Part shown: positions 36,470 through 47,520 of the stretch, one piece after another
Numbering within the stretch: the first letter of the stretch is position 1
Layout of the letters: each line of letters begins with the position of its first letter
Made by a program: the position numbers and the translations under genes
The notes under the pieces: model-generated
Seen by the model: the letters and a program-made list of their open reading frames with translations, nothing else
The model's database searches: none
Told to the model about the DNA's origin: nothing
Assembly: GCF_000418365.1 (NCBI RefSeq)
Contig: NC_021663.1
Span: 1,860,001-1,924,000 of the forward strand
DNA: 64,000 nt
Direction of reading: 5' to 3'
From: Corynebacterium terpenotabidum Y-11
GTDB taxonomy: Bacteria > Actinomycetota > Actinomycetes > Mycobacteriales > Mycobacteriaceae

Positions 36470-37782
36470 GCAGCGTCATCGTCGAACAGTTCACCCCACC
36501 AGCCGGACCGCCGACCATGCTCGGCACAACCCCGCTGCCCCGGCGTCGGCTCGACGCCACCGGCCTGGTGATGCCCTGGGCCGCCGACGCCGCCACCGGG
36601 ACCCGCGCCGAGATCCTCGCCCGCGACTTCGCCGGTATCGCCCCGCCTGCAGCACCCGAGGAATTCACTGTCGAGGTCACCGGGATCCGGGACGAGACCC
36701 CCGCCATGTTCACCCTCGTCCTCCGCCGCACCGACGGGCACCCCTTCACCCACCGGGCTGGCCAGTTCGTCCGACTCGGCGTTCCTGTCGACGGCCCCGA
36801 CCACGAGCCGGTCGACCGCTGCTACTCGGTCTCCTCCTCCCCGGTCCTGTCCGTCTACGGCGATCCGTCGACCTTCACCGTCTGTGTGAAGAAGGTCCCC
36901 GGCGGCCGGGTGTCCACCTGGATCCACGACGAGCTCACCATCGGCACCGTCCTCGAGGCCCAGGGGCCGCTCGGCTCCTTCCACCTGCCCGACGTCGACC
37001 GCCGAGCCCGGTATCTGCTGCTCGCCGCGGGCGCCGGTATCACCCCGGTCCTCTCCATGGTCCGTACCCTGGCCGCCCTGCCCGGTCCGGTGAACGCCGT
37101 CGTCGTCTACCACTGCCGGCGACCCGGCGACTTCGCCTTCGCCGACGAACTACTCGACCTCGCCGCCCGGACCCCGGGCCTCACCGTGCAGCTCTCCCTC
37201 GGGTCCGGGACTCCCACGGACGCCCCGGACTGGAACTTCGCCACCGGTCGGCTCTGTGCCGACACACTGTCCACACTGGTGGAGGACGCCTGTGGTCGCC
37301 GCGTCTTCGCCTGCGGGCCGCCCGGCTATCTCTCCGTGGCCCGGGAGGTCGCGGCTGCCGTCGGTGTCCCCCGCAACGCCTTCCGGGAGGAGTCCTTCAA
37401 CGACGCGACCACCTCGGTTGACGTCAGCCCGACGGAGCCGGTCGATACCGGGCTGACGGTGCCACCGATGCCGACGGTGCCGGACGGCGCAGCACCCGTC
37501 ACCGCCACCGGAACCACCACCGTCACCTTCCGCCGGTCCGGCGTGACCGTGGACGTGCCGGACGGGGATACCCTGCTGGACGCCGGTCGCCGCGCCGGAG
37601 TGCCGCTGCGCTCCAACTGCGGCAACGGTGTCTGCGGCTCGTGCGCGGTCCAGAAGCTCACCGGGAGTGTGCACATGACCCACAACGGTGGCCTGCGGCA
37701 GCGTGAGGTGGACGCCGGGAAGATCCTGCTGTGCTGCTCCCGACCCGACGGCCTGTCCCCGACGCTGGAACTGGACTGCTGA
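36466..37782 (+). CDS. gbcB: Glycine betaine monooxygenase, ferredoxin reductase subunit
   Basis: This 438-residue electron-transfer subunit has a flavodoxin-reductase-like FAD domain (DRCYSVSSSPVL, GGRVSTWIHDE), an NAD domain (LLLAAGAGITPVLSMVRTL, RVFACGPPGYL) and a C-terminal plant-type [2Fe-2S] ferredoxin. The four Cys occur as CGNGVCGSC plus LLCCSRP. It passes electrons from NAD(P)H to the GbcA Rieske centre. An insertion of about 40 residues rich in Pro and Thr separates the NAD and ferredoxin modules. ATGA overlap with gbcA shows co-translation. Confidence 0.88.
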   Translation: MSSVIVEQFTPPAGPPTMLGTTPLPRRRLDATGLVMPWAADAATGTRAEILARDFAGIAPPAAPEEFTVEVTGIRDETPAMFTLVLRRTDGHPFTHRAGQFVRLGVPVDGPDHEPVDRCYSVSSSPVLSVYGDPSTFTVCVKKVPGGRVSTWIHDELTIGTVLEAQGPLGSFHLPDVDRRARYLLLAAGAGITPVLSMVRTLAALPGPVNAVVVYHCRRPGDFAFADELLDLAARTPGLTVQLSLGSGTPTDAPDWNFATGRLCADTLSTLVEDACGRRVFACGPPGYLSVAREVAAAVGVPRNAFREESFNDATTSVDVSPTEPVDTGLTVPPMPTVPDGAAPVTATGTTTVTFRRSGVTVDVPDGDTLLDAGRRAGVPLRSNCGNGVCGSCAVQKLTGSVHMTHNGGLRQREVDAGKILLCCSRPDGLSPTLELDC

Positions 37783-37811
37783 GCCGATGCACCGCGCGTA
37801 CCCTCAGTGCC

Positions 37812-38135
37812 ATGATCCTCATCAACGTCCGCTTCCGACCGCTGCCCGGATACGTCGAGAACTTCCGCGAGATCGTCGCCGACTTCACCGAGGCCACCCG
37901 CGCCGAGGAGGGCAACCTCTGGTTCGACTGGTTCCGCGGCACCGACGACCCGACCGAGTACATCCTCGTGGAGGCGTTCGCTGATGACGCCGCAGCCGCC
38001 CACGTCCACAGCGACCACTTCCGCGCCGCCTGCGAACTCTTCCCCACGGTGCTGTCCGAGACCCCGCAGATCATCAACACGTCCATTCCCGGGAAGACAA
38101 CCTGGGACCGCATGGCGGAGTTCTCCGTCGACTAA
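37812..38135 (+). CDS. Antibiotic-biosynthesis-monooxygenase (ABM) domain protein, quinol monooxygenase-like
   Basis: This 107-residue single-domain protein has the ferredoxin-like ABM fold (ILINVRFRPLPGYVENFREIV, EEGNLWFDWFRGTDDP, FILVEAF-type strand, AAHVHSDHFRAACE). Related YgiN-type proteins act on quinols, but no residue pattern fixes a reaction here. It lies 29 bp after gbcB and 42 bp before sdaA on the same strand, so it is very likely in the gbcAB operon. A role in handling a toxic by-product of betaine breakdown is possible but speculative. The start codon is ATG 37812. The longer frame is a shadow of gbcB. Confidence 0.8.
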   Translation: MILINVRFRPLPGYVENFREIVADFTEATRAEEGNLWFDWFRGTDDPTEYILVEAFADDAAAAHVHSDHFRAACELFPTVLSETPQIINTSIPGKTTWDRMAEFSVD

Positions 38136-38177
38136 CCCCTTCGACCACGGCGTCAACGACAGTGAGGTGAGCGTCCG

Positions 38178-39617
38178 ATGACCGTCAGCGTCTTCGATCT
38201 CTTCCGGATCGGGGTGGGACCGTCGAGTTCCCACACCGTCGGTCCCATGCGCGCCGGTCTCCGGTTCGCCCGTCTGCTGCGCGACCGCCGTATCGCCGCG
38301 CTCGCCGCACCGGTCGACGACACCGCACCGGTCGGCACCCTCATCGACGGGGCGATCACCCGGCCGATCGGCGTCACCGTGATCCTCTACGGCTCCCTGG
38401 CCGCGACCGGTGCCGGGCACGGCACCCTCGGCGCCTGCCTCCTCGGCCTCGACGGCACGGACCCCGCCACAGCGAACCCCGATGCCATGGAGTCGCGACT
38501 GCGGGAGATCCGGGCCACCCGCACCATTCACCTGGCCGGCGACCCCGACCTGCCCGTGACCTGCGGCTTCGAGGACATCATCCTGCGCCCCACCGTGGTC
38601 CGTACCGTCCACACCAATGCGGTGACCTTCAGCGCGATGGACGCCGACGGCACCGTCTTCGCCGAGACCTACTACTCCACCGGCGGCGGGTTCATCCGCA
38701 CCGCCGAGGAGACGGTCGGGGCCGACGGGTTGGACGGGGCCACATCCTTCTCCTCTGCCACGGAGCTGCAGGACCGCGCCGAGGCGCTCGGCGGCCTGAG
38801 CGCCGCCCAACGGGCCTGCGAACGGACGGCCCGCAGCGACCGGGAGATCGACGCCGGACTCGACGCCATCGTCCAGGCCATGGACGCCTGCGCCGAACGT
38901 GGCATGGGTACCGACGGCGTCCTGCCGGGCGGGCTACTGGTCCGCCGCCGCGCCCACCGCTGGTACACCCAGTTGGCACAGGAGGACCCCGGCTGCACCG
39001 CCGAATTCTCCGAGGACTGGGTGAATCTCGTGGCCCTGGCCGTCAACGAGGAGAATGCCGGCGGTGGCCGGGTCGTCACCGCCCCGACCAACGGGGCTGC
39101 CGGGATCATCCCCGCCGTCCTGTTCTACGCCCGGACCTGGACCCGCGCCGGACGCGCCGACCAACGCGACGCCTGGCGACGTTTCCTGCTCGCCGCGGGT
39201 GCCGTCGGATCGCTGTACAAGGAACGCGCCTCGATCTCCGGGGCGGAGGTCGGTTGCCAGGGCGAGGTCGGTTCCGCAGCGTCGATGGCCGCGGCGGGCC
39301 TGGCCGAGGTCCTCGGCGGCACCCCGGCACAGGTGTGCAATGCCGCGGAGATCGCCATGGAACACTCCCTCGGCCTGACCTGTGACCCGATCGCCGGGCT
39401 GGTGCAGGTGCCCTGTATCGAGCGCAACGCGATCTCCGCCGGTAAGGCCATCAACGCGGCGAAGATGGCGATGCGGGGCGACGGCAGCCACCGGGTGAGT
39501 CTCGATGAGGTCATCGAGACGATGCGCCGGACCGGGGCGGACATGTCCGACCGGTACAAGGAAACCGCCGGAGGTGGACTGGCCACAACGGTGGCGGTGA
39601 ACGTGCCGGAGTGCTGA
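38178..39617 (+). CDS. sdaA: L-serine dehydratase (iron-sulfur, single chain)
   Basis: This 479-residue [4Fe-4S] enzyme converts L-serine to pyruvate and ammonia. It shows the beta-domain start [22 protein letters not shown], the alpha-domain segment [20 protein letters not shown], and the cluster-binding Cys residues in [19 protein letters not shown]. Placed at the end of the gbcAB operon it closes the pathway from betaine-derived glycine, via serine, to pyruvate. The intervening glycine hydroxymethyltransferase is not in this window. The ATG has GAGGTGAGCGTCCG upstream. Confidence 0.95.
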   Translation: MTVSVFDLFRIGVGPSSSHTVGPMRAGLRFARLLRDRRIAALAAPVDDTAPVGTLIDGAITRPIGVTVILYGSLAATGAGHGTLGACLLGLDGTDPATANPDAMESRLREIRATRTIHLAGDPDLPVTCGFEDIILRPTVVRTVHTNAVTFSAMDADGTVFAETYYSTGGGFIRTAEETVGADGLDGATSFSSATELQDRAEALGGLSAAQRACERTARSDREIDAGLDAIVQAMDACAERGMGTDGVLPGGLLVRRRAHRWYTQLAQEDPGCTAEFSEDWVNLVALAVNEENAGGGRVVTAPTNGAAGIIPAVLFYARTWTRAGRADQRDAWRRFLLAAGAVGSLYKERASISGAEVGCQGEVGSAASMAAAGLAEVLGGTPAQVCNAAEIAMEHSLGLTCDPIAGLVQVPCIERNAISAGKAINAAKMAMRGDGSHRVSLDEVIETMRRTGADMSDRYKETAGGGLATTVAVNVPEC

Positions 39618-39623
39618 TCCCGG

Positions 39624-41423
39624 CTACCCGTTGCCGCCGATCTCCTTCTCCGGACCCTGCGTGGACATGGCGGTCTCCAGCTCCCCACGGATCCGGGAGA
39701 TGTCGTCATCGGTGAAGTCGTCACCGATGATCGCCGCAAGCCCGTCCACCACCGAGGTGCCGTAGTTGTGCCCATGCCCGTCCGGCACCTTCGCCGCCCG
39801 AGGAAGGTCCAGGGTGACCTGCCAGAACGTCACGAACGGCATCCAGGTCATCGCCGGTGACCGGTCAAAACCGGCGTCCTCCTTCAGCCAGTCCGGCCGC
39901 TTGAGCAGCAGGTCCGGGGACCACCACACGACCGGGTCGGAGGGGTGCTGCAGATACAGCACCCGTGGCGCCCGCCACTCCTCCGTCGACTCCGGGTCCG
40001 CCAGTTCATGACGCCAGGCGGTGAGGTCCCCGGCATTCTCCGCGAATCGGACCATCATCCCGCCGGAGTACTCCGGCAGGACCTCGCTGGTCCCCGGATC
40101 CCGACGGGTCACCAGCTCACTGTGCAGCGTATTGCTGTTCGGCGGGCCCATGAGCAGCATGCCGTCAATGGAGCTGGCGATGTCCCTGATCCCGGAGAAT
40201 GCACTTTCCGCCGCAGTGGTGCCGAGCGATTCACCGTAGATGTACAGCTTCGGTCGGTGGTCCGCGGGCAGGGCGTGGACCCAGTCGACCACGGCGGAGA
40301 CCAGCGCCTCGCCGTAGTCGGCGACCCGGTCCCGGTCAGTGATGAACTGCACGGCGCTGGGCACGTCGGAATACTGGGCGGAGGCGATGGCGGTGTCCCC
40401 GTCGAAGAACAGCTCGAACGCCTGCGCGGTCGTCGGATTGACCCATCCGGTCCCGGTGGCCGGGGCGACCAGCAGGGCCTCCCGGTCCGCGGCCCCGGTC
40501 CGCTCCAGTTCCCTGACGACCGCCTGGGCACGCTCCCGGTCATCGTCGCCGTCGGTCATTCCGGCGTAGACCCGGATCGGTTCCTCCGACGGTCGTCCGG
40601 TGAGTTGCTCCAGCTCGTCCCGGTACAGCCCCAGGGCGGTGAACCGGGTGCCGTAGGCTCCGAGGTCTTCCCACGGCGTCGGGGACCCCGGGCCGCCCGA
40701 CCGTTCGCTGACCTGCGGCCTGACGAGGTCCGGACGGATCTCTTCCTTACTCACCGAGAAGAACTGCTCCGTCGCCCGCCGGATCGTCCCCGGCAGGACA
40801 AGGTCGACGACCAGCACGGTCGCCACGGCGACCACCCCCCAGGATCCGACGAGACGCAGTCCGTACCGGATGTTCGTCCCGGGTACGGCATTCGCCAGCA
40901 CCCCGGCGACGGCGGACACCGCCCGGCCAGCAGCGACGAGCAGGGCCCACACGGCCAGACCGACCGGCAACACCAGCAGGAACTGGGCCGGGTAGTAGGC
41001 CTGCGCGCCCATCAGCTCGGCGAGCTGCCGCTGCCAGCGCACGGCGACGAGGATCCACCAGAACAGCGCCACGGGGATCACGATGAACAGCGCAGTCCGG
41101 ATCCGGCGCCACCAGATCTCGGGGACGCGGCGTCCACCGACGATCCTGTTCCACGCCGGTTCGACGATGTCCCGGACCCACCACGCCCAGTTCCACAGGA
41201 GGAACACCCCGATGAGGTATCCGGTCGCCGCCGATAGCCCGGCGGCGATGCCCTGGTAGAGCCAGGTGCGCGGGACCAGTGACGGGGTGAGGGACAGGGC
41301 GAAGGCGATACCTCCGACGACCAGCCCCCACGAGCTCGGCGGCAGCGGGGTGCGCAGGCCGAGGTACCGGACGAACCTCCGTGTCGGGCGGGGACTCCGC
41401 TCCACGGCCCCGGTCTCAGGCAT
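39624..41423 (-). CDS. Membrane-anchored alpha/beta hydrolase (PF10081-type)
   Basis: This 599-residue protein has an N-terminal block of about five membrane helices (residues about 28-215, for example WGLVVGGIAFALSLTPSLVP) and then a periplasmic or cytosolic alpha/beta-hydrolase domain. The nucleophile elbow is YIYGESLGTTAAESAF, and a late HGHNYG segment likely carries the catalytic His. The pattern matches the actinobacterial Abhydrolase_9 family with its N-terminal membrane domain. The substrate is unknown. Its ATG overlaps the stop of the ABC-F gene by 8 bp. It ends 6 bp from the convergent sdaA. Confidence 0.85.
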   Translation of the reverse strand: MPETGAVERSPRPTRRFVRYLGLRTPLPPSSWGLVVGGIAFALSLTPSLVPRTWLYQGIAAGLSAATGYLIGVFLLWNWAWWVRDIVEPAWNRIVGGRRVPEIWWRRIRTALFIVIPVALFWWILVAVRWQRQLAELMGAQAYYPAQFLLVLPVGLAVWALLVAAGRAVSAVAGVLANAVPGTNIRYGLRLVGSWGVVAVATVLVVDLVLPGTIRRATEQFFSVSKEEIRPDLVRPQVSERSGGPGSPTPWEDLGAYGTRFTALGLYRDELEQLTGRPSEEPIRVYAGMTDGDDDRERAQAVVRELERTGAADREALLVAPATGTGWVNPTTAQAFELFFDGDTAIASAQYSDVPSAVQFITDRDRVADYGEALVSAVVDWVHALPADHRPKLYIYGESLGTTAAESAFSGIRDIASSIDGMLLMGPPNSNTLHSELVTRRDPGTSEVLPEYSGGMMVRFAENAGDLTAWRHELADPESTEEWRAPRVLYLQHPSDPVVWWSPDLLLKRPDWLKEDAGFDRSPAMTWMPFVTFWQVTLDLPRAAKVPDGHGHNYGTSVVDGLAAIIGDDFTDDDISRIRGELETAMSTQGPEKEIGGNG

Positions 41424-43305
41424 GACCCTCCTCGCGTTCTTCGGCGACCTCCAGCCACCTCATCTCACAGTCCTCGTGCTCCGACCGTACCCCCTGCAGT
41501 TCTTTGTCGAGGGCGGTGAGACGTGCTGTGTCCACGTTCCCGTCGGCCGGGGCGGCTGCCTCGGCGAGCTGCGCGGTGAGCTGTTCCATCCGCGCGTCGA
41601 GCTTCTGCATCCGACGTTCCAGAGCGTTGAGCTCCTTCTTCAGCTCACGGTCCTGCTGGGCGGACAGCCCCGGGGAGGATGCCCCGGCCGCGCCCGCCGC
41701 GCCTGCGGGGCCTGCCGGGGACGCCGCCGCTGGCCGGGCCGCAGCACCGGTCGCGAGCAGTTCCCTGCGCCGGTCAAGGTACTGCTGGATCCCACCGGGC
41801 AGGTTGGTCAGCGTCCCGTCACCGAACAGCGCCCAGGTCGAGTCGCAGATCCGCTCGATGAGATACCGGTCGTGGGAGATGACGACGAGGGTTCCGGCCC
41901 AGCCGTCGAGCAGGCTCTCCAGTTCCTGCAGGGTGTCAATGTCCAGGTCGTTGGTCGGCTCATCGAGCAGCAGGACGTTCGGTTCCGCCATGAGCACCCG
42001 GGTGAGCTGCAGTCGGCGGCGTTCCCCACCGGAGAGGTCACGGATCGGGGTGCGCTGACGCTTCGGCGCGAAGCCGAGCCGCTCGGCGAGCTGGGAGGCG
42101 GTGAGTTCCTTCCCGCCGATCTCCACCCGGGTGGCGATGTCCTCGACGGCGTCGAGCAGACGCCGGTCCCCGTCGAGGTCCTCCAGTTCCTGACGCAGCC
42201 AGCCGATCTGGACGGTGCGTCCCTCCACCCGCCTGCCCGCGGCCAGCGGATACTCCCCCGCCAGGGTGCGCAGCAGGGTGGTCTTGCCCGACCCGTTGAC
42301 ACCGACCAGACCGATGCGTTCTCCCGGGGCCAGCCGCCAGGTGAGGTCCGCCACGAGCACGCGCTCCTCCGGCGGCGGGGTGGTGACGGTGGCGTCCTCC
42401 AGCTCGATGACCTTTTTGCCGAGCCGCTTCGTGGCGAAGCTCATCAGCTCCACCGTGTCACGCGGGGCGGGGACATTCCGGATCAGTGCTTCGGCAGCCT
42501 CAATGCGGTAGCGGGGTTTGGAGGTCCGGGCCGGGGCCCCGCGGCGCAGCCAGGCCAGTTCCTTACGGGCCAGGTTCGCGCGGCGCTGCTCCTCGGCATC
42601 CGCCTGGCGGGACCGCTCGGCCCGGGCGAAGGTCCAGTCGTTGTACCCGCCCTCGAAAACGTCGACGGTGCCGTCATGGACCTCCCAGGTCGTGGTGGCG
42701 ACGGTGTCGAGGAACCAGCGGTCGTGAGTGACGACGACGAGCGCGCAGCGGCGGGCCAGCAGGTGCCCGGCGAGCCACTCCACCCCTTCGACATCGAGGT
42801 GGTTCGTCGGCTCGTCGAGGATGACGAGGTCGAGGTCGCGGACCAGGGCGGCGGCGATGCCGACGCGGCGACGTTCCCCGCCGGACAGTCCCTCCAGCGG
42901 AGTGTCCATCCCGGAGCCCGACGGGCCAGCGCCAAGGTCATTGATGCCGATACCGTCGAGGACGTCGCGGATCCTCGGATCGGAGGCCCATTCATGGGTC
43001 TCGATCCGGCCGTCGGCATCGGCGAGGCCGGCCAGCACCGCGTCCCCCACCGTGGTTCCCGGCAGTTCGCTGTCCTGGGCGACGACGGCCATCCGTAAGT
43101 CGTTGGTCCGGGAGACGCGTCCGGCGTCGGCGGTGTCGAGTCCGGCGAGGATGCGGATGAGGGTGGACTTTCCGCCGCCGTTGAGACCGACGACGCCGAT
43201 CCTGTCGCCGCTGTTCACGCCGAGGCTGACACCGTCGAGCAGGGTCTTCAGTCCATAGGACTTGTCGACGTTCTCGAGGTTGATGAGGTTCACAGAGCTG
43301 GCCAT
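41416..43305 (-). CDS. ABC-F ATP-binding protein (ribosome-associated type)
   Basis: This 629-residue protein has two tandem ABC ATPase domains and no membrane segment. Walker A motifs are GLNGGGKSTLIRIL and GVNGSGKTTLLRTL, signatures are LSGGERRRVGIA and LSGGERRRLQL, and Walker B regions are LVILDEPTNHLDVEG and VLLLDEPTNDLDID. The linker between domains is charged. A C-terminal coiled coil (about 545-625) follows an Ala/Pro stretch. ABC-F proteins act on the ribosomal E site. The exact subtype (Uup-like or an antibiotic-resistance type) cannot be fixed here. The start ATG 43305 (MASSVNLINLENV) is the domain start, and the upstream frame is a shadow of ispE. Confidence 0.9.
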   Translation of the reverse strand: MASSVNLINLENVDKSYGLKTLLDGVSLGVNSGDRIGVVGLNGGGKSTLIRILAGLDTADAGRVSRTNDLRMAVVAQDSELPGTTVGDAVLAGLADADGRIETHEWASDPRIRDVLDGIGINDLGAGPSGSGMDTPLEGLSGGERRRVGIAAALVRDLDLVILDEPTNHLDVEGVEWLAGHLLARRCALVVVTHDRWFLDTVATTTWEVHDGTVDVFEGGYNDWTFARAERSRQADAEEQRRANLARKELAWLRRGAPARTSKPRYRIEAAEALIRNVPAPRDTVELMSFATKRLGKKVIELEDATVTTPPPEERVLVADLTWRLAPGERIGLVGVNGSGKTTLLRTLAGEYPLAAGRRVEGRTVQIGWLRQELEDLDGDRRLLDAVEDIATRVEIGGKELTASQLAERLGFAPKRQRTPIRDLSGGERRRLQLTRVLMAEPNVLLLDEPTNDLDIDTLQELESLLDGWAGTLVVISHDRYLIERICDSTWALFGDGTLTNLPGGIQQYLDRRRELLATGAAARPAAASPAGPAGAAGAAGASSPGLSAQQDRELKKELNALERRMQKLDARMEQLTAQLAEAAAPADGNVDTARLTALDKELQGVRSEHEDCEMRWLEVAEEREEGHA

Positions 43306-43366
43306 ACAGTCGATTCCTGGTAGAGGGTGGATCCGGTGGGACGGGAGGTCACGGGGAACAGAGGGA

Positions 43367-44407
43367 TCACGGCACCGGTCGCGCGCCGTGGGGTGAGGAC
43401 GCCGCGACGAGGGTGGGTCCGGCATGCCCGGCGACGGCGACGGCGGTGGCGACCTCCACAGCGTGTTCCCGGTCGGAACACAACATCGCCACCGTCGGCC
43501 CGGCCCCGGAAACCACCGCACCGAGGGCACCGGCCTCCCGGGCGGCGGTGAGAGTATGCCGCAGGTCAGGGCGCAGGCTCACCGCGGGTGCCTGCAGATC
43601 ATTGGCGAGCACCGCGGCAAGCTCCGTGGGATTGTCGGTGAGCAGGGCACGCTGTACCGCGGTGACCTCGCCGACCCGGACATCGGGGCGTTCCCCGCGG
43701 GCGGCGGCGTCCCGCTGGTCGTCCAGGCGCCGGAGGACATCATCGGCCGCAAGCTCCCGGAGCCCCAGGGCGAAGGCCCAGTGCCGGGTGCCACGACTCA
43801 GCACCGGGACAAGGTCGGTGCCGGACCCCGAGCAGGTCCCCAGGACAGTCCCGCCGAGAAGACTGCATGCGACGTCGATCCCGAGGGAGGACGCCAAGTC
43901 CTGCAGTTCAGTGTCCCCGGGCCGCGTGGCCCGGGCGAAACCTTCCTCGGCGGCGCCGGGTCCGTGGAGGATCTCACGGGTGGCGACCATCGCGGCGGCG
44001 ACGTCCGCGGCCTCGCCCGACAATCCGCCGGCGACGGGCACCCCATTGTCGACACTCAAGTGCAGGTACGGCAGCGGGGCGTCCGGGGCAGACCGGTGGT
44101 AGCGTTCCACGACTGCCAGGGCGCCGCGGGCCACCGGGCTGTCGCTGTCGGTGGGAACCTCCGCCGCATCCCTGCCGGTGGCGCTGATTCCGGTGAGGCA
44201 CCGCCCGACGCCGTCCCGGTGCCGTCCGGTGACCGTCACCGTCACGGTCTCGACGAGGTCGAGGGCCTGGCGCACGGTGACGAGGTCGTGGTCTCCGCCG
44301 GGGCCGCGGCCGTCCCCGACCCCCAGGTAGAGGGTCACCGTACCGGGGGCGCTGGCGGAGACGTGCCGTCGGTCCCCGGTGTACTCCGCGGCATCCGGGC
44401 TGGTCAC
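43367..44407 (-). CDS. ispE: 4-diphosphocytidyl-2-C-methyl-D-erythritol kinase (IspE), active-site altered
   Basis: This 346-residue GHMP-kinase-fold protein lies in the conserved rsmA-ispE position. The ATP loop [31 protein letters not shown] (the catalytic-Asp region) and [11 protein letters not shown] are recognisable. The N-terminal signature is degenerate. Where IspE normally reads P-x-K-x-N-L, this protein has PGTVTLYL, so the catalytic Lys is Thr23 and the Asn is Thr25. The usual D-G-Y-H turn reads GPGGDH. The protein may therefore be inactive or changed in specificity. The GTG start overlaps the rsmA stop (GTGA). Confidence 0.8.
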   Translation of the reverse strand: MTSPDAAEYTGDRRHVSASAPGTVTLYLGVGDGRGPGGDHDLVTVRQALDLVETVTVTVTGRHRDGVGRCLTGISATGRDAAEVPTDSDSPVARGALAVVERYHRSAPDAPLPYLHLSVDNGVPVAGGLSGEAADVAAAMVATREILHGPGAAEEGFARATRPGDTELQDLASSLGIDVACSLLGGTVLGTCSGSGTDLVPVLSRGTRHWAFALGLRELAADDVLRRLDDQRDAAARGERPDVRVGEVTAVQRALLTDNPTELAAVLANDLQAPAVSLRPDLRHTLTAAREAGALGAVVSGAGPTVAMLCSDREHAVEVATAVAVAGHAGPTLVAASSPHGARPVP

Positions 44408-45327
44408 GGCCGCTCCAGGGCGGCTACCGCGAGGTCCACGAACCGGGCGGTGTCCAGCTTCTCGCCCCGTTCCTTCGGGTCGATATCTGCCGCAACGAGG
44501 ACCGCCTCGGCGTCCGGCCCGGACCCGAAGTAGCCGGACAGCGCGGCGCGGAGGGTCTTCCTGCGCTGCAGGAACGCGGCATCGGTCACGGCGAACACCT
44601 CACGGCGCAGTCGCTCCCCACCCCAGGTGTCCACGGCGCCCTGCCACGGGCGGTCGGCGTCGGTGTAGCGGTCGACGCGGACCAGGCCGGAGTCGATCTT
44701 CGGGGCCGGCCAGAAGACGTTCTTTCCGATCGTGCCCGCCTTGGACACCGCCCCGTGGAACCCGGCCTTCACACTCGGCACCCCGTAGATCTTCGATCCC
44801 GGGGCGGCGGCGAGCCGGTCGGCGACCTCCAGCTGGACCATCACCAGGACGCGTCGGATGGAGGGGAACTCCTCCAGCAGGTGCAGCAGAACCGGCACGG
44901 AGACGTTGTAGGGCAGGTTTGCCACCAGTGCGGTTGGTGCAGGCACCCCGGCGTCCGTCAGGTCGGCGGCGGTGAGAGTCAGGGCGTCGTGGTCGACGAC
45001 GGTGACATCCCCGGTCCGACCCGGCGCGAACTCGGCGATGGTGCGAGGCAGCCGGTCGGCGAGCCGCCGGTCGATCTCCACGGCAGTGACGTCACCGACG
45101 GCCTCCAGCAGGGCGAGGGTCAGCGACCCGAGGCCCGGTCCGACCTCGATGACATGGTCGTCGACGGTGAGGTCGGCGGCGGCGACGATCCGACGGACCG
45201 TGTTCGGGTCGATGACGAAGTTCTGGCCGAGCTTCTTCGTCGGGGTGATGTCGAGTTCAGCGGCGAGGGCCCGAATCTCTCCGGGGCCCAGGAGCCGTAC
45301 GTCGGTGTTCTCAGCGCTGTCCGTCAC
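44404..45327 (-). CDS. rsmA: 16S rRNA dimethyladenosine transferase
   Basis: This 307-residue SAM-dependent enzyme dimethylates A1518 and A1519 of 16S rRNA. Motifs are [31 protein letters not shown] (SAM loop) and [15 protein letters not shown] (the NLPY motif). GTG 45327 is chosen because a TATCCT -10 box lies 6 nt upstream and because the longer frame to 45423 overlaps rpfB. The order rpfB-rsmA-ispE matches Mycobacterium (Rv1009-Rv1011). Confidence 0.95.
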   Translation of the reverse strand: MTDSAENTDVRLLGPGEIRALAAELDITPTKKLGQNFVIDPNTVRRIVAAADLTVDDHVIEVGPGLGSLTLALLEAVGDVTAVEIDRRLADRLPRTIAEFAPGRTGDVTVVDHDALTLTAADLTDAGVPAPTALVANLPYNVSVPVLLHLLEEFPSIRRVLVMVQLEVADRLAAAPGSKIYGVPSVKAGFHGAVSKAGTIGKNVFWPAPKIDSGLVRVDRYTDADRPWQGAVDTWGGERLRREVFAVTDAAFLQRRKTLRAALSGYFGSGPDAEAVLVAADIDPKERGEKLDTARFVDLAVAALERP

Positions 45328-45333
45328 AGATCG

Positions 45334-45339
45334 AGGATA
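45334..45339 (-). promoter_or_regulatory. -10 box of rsmA (leaderless)
   Basis: TATCCT on the minus strand lies 6 nt before the GTG start with no Shine-Dalgarno sequence. Confidence 0.5.
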
Positions 45340-45386
45340 GCCTGTCCGGGCAGCTCCGGTCCCGGCGGCTACATCTGCGGACTGTC

Positions 45387-46535
<1,149 letters not shown>

Positions 46536-46670
46536 TCATCCTCCGTCTGTGGTGATTGACGTAGATCACGATACGGTAACAGACCGCGCCCGGCAAAGTT
46601 ATACCAACATTCTGCGGGTCAGATCACCGAAGACAGGTCACGCGATAACAACAGGGGTGTCACAAGACCA

Positions 46671-47510
46671 TCACGCCAGGCCGTAGAGTTCCCGGGCATT
46701 GCGTGTCACCTGCGCACCTAGGGCCTCAGGGGTCACTTTTCTCACGTCCGCCACACACCGTGCCGTGTAGCCCACGAAGGCCGGTTCATTGCGGGACCCC
46801 CGGAACGGCTCCGGCGTCATGAACGGGGCATCAGTCTCCAGGAGAAGCCGGTCCGCGGGACAGATTCTGGCGGCTTCCCGGAGTTCCCCGTTGCGCCCGA
46901 AGGTGACATTGCCGCAGAAGCTCAGCCAGTAGCCCCGCTCGATCGCCTCCTGGGCCACGGCCAGCGGCGAGGAGAAACAGTGCAGCATGATCCTCAGGTC
47001 CTCCGGGGCGTCCGCCAGGACCCGCAGCAGGTCCTCGTCCGCCTCCCGGTTGTGGATCATCAGCGGCTTGCCGACCTCCGCGGCCAGCGCCATGTGCCAG
47101 CGCAACGCCTCCTCCTGGACGTCCAGTGGCGCGGTCCGCTCCGGTTCCTGCCGGATCCAGTAGGTGTCCAGTCCCGTCTCCCCCACGGCCACGCACCGCG
47201 GATCCGCCACCAGCTCCCGGAGCCGGTCCTGCACGCCGTCCTCGAACAGCTCGGCCGCCCGGGTCGGGTGGACGGCACAGGCCGCCCACACCCGTTCATC
47301 GGCGTGTGCCGCCTCCAGCGCCTGCACCGACTCCGCCAGGTCGTCCCCGACGGTGCAGACCTGGTGGACCCCCACCGCCGCGGCCCGGTCCATGATCTCC
47401 CGGATCTGCTCCGGGCCGGTGGCACCACAGGACGCCAGATGGGTGTGCGCGTCGAAGAGCTCCGGCAGGGGCTCCGGGGGGACAGGGGTCGGACGCTTCT
47501 TCTTCGCCAT
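46671..47510 (-). CDS. tatD: TatD-family metal-dependent DNase
   Basis: This 279-residue amidohydrolase-fold nuclease has metal ligands in FDAHTHLAS, the Glu of AVGETGLDTYW, MIHNREADED, LHCFSS and the Asp in LLLETDAPFM. The family is a 3'-5' exonuclease used in DNA repair and turnover. The gene lies between tenA and rpfB, as Rv1008 does next to Rv1009. The start ATG gives a basic N-terminus MAKKKRPTP. Confidence 0.94.
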   Translation of the reverse strand: MAKKKRPTPVPPEPLPELFDAHTHLASCGATGPEQIREIMDRAAAVGVHQVCTVGDDLAESVQALEAAHADERVWAACAVHPTRAAELFEDGVQDRLRELVADPRCVAVGETGLDTYWIRQEPERTAPLDVQEEALRWHMALAAEVGKPLMIHNREADEDLLRVLADAPEDLRIMLHCFSSPLAVAQEAIERGYWLSFCGNVTFGRNGELREAARICPADRLLLETDAPFMTPEPFRGSRNEPAFVGYTARCVADVRKVTPEALGAQVTRNARELYGLA

Positions 47511-47520
47511 GCCCGTCAGG

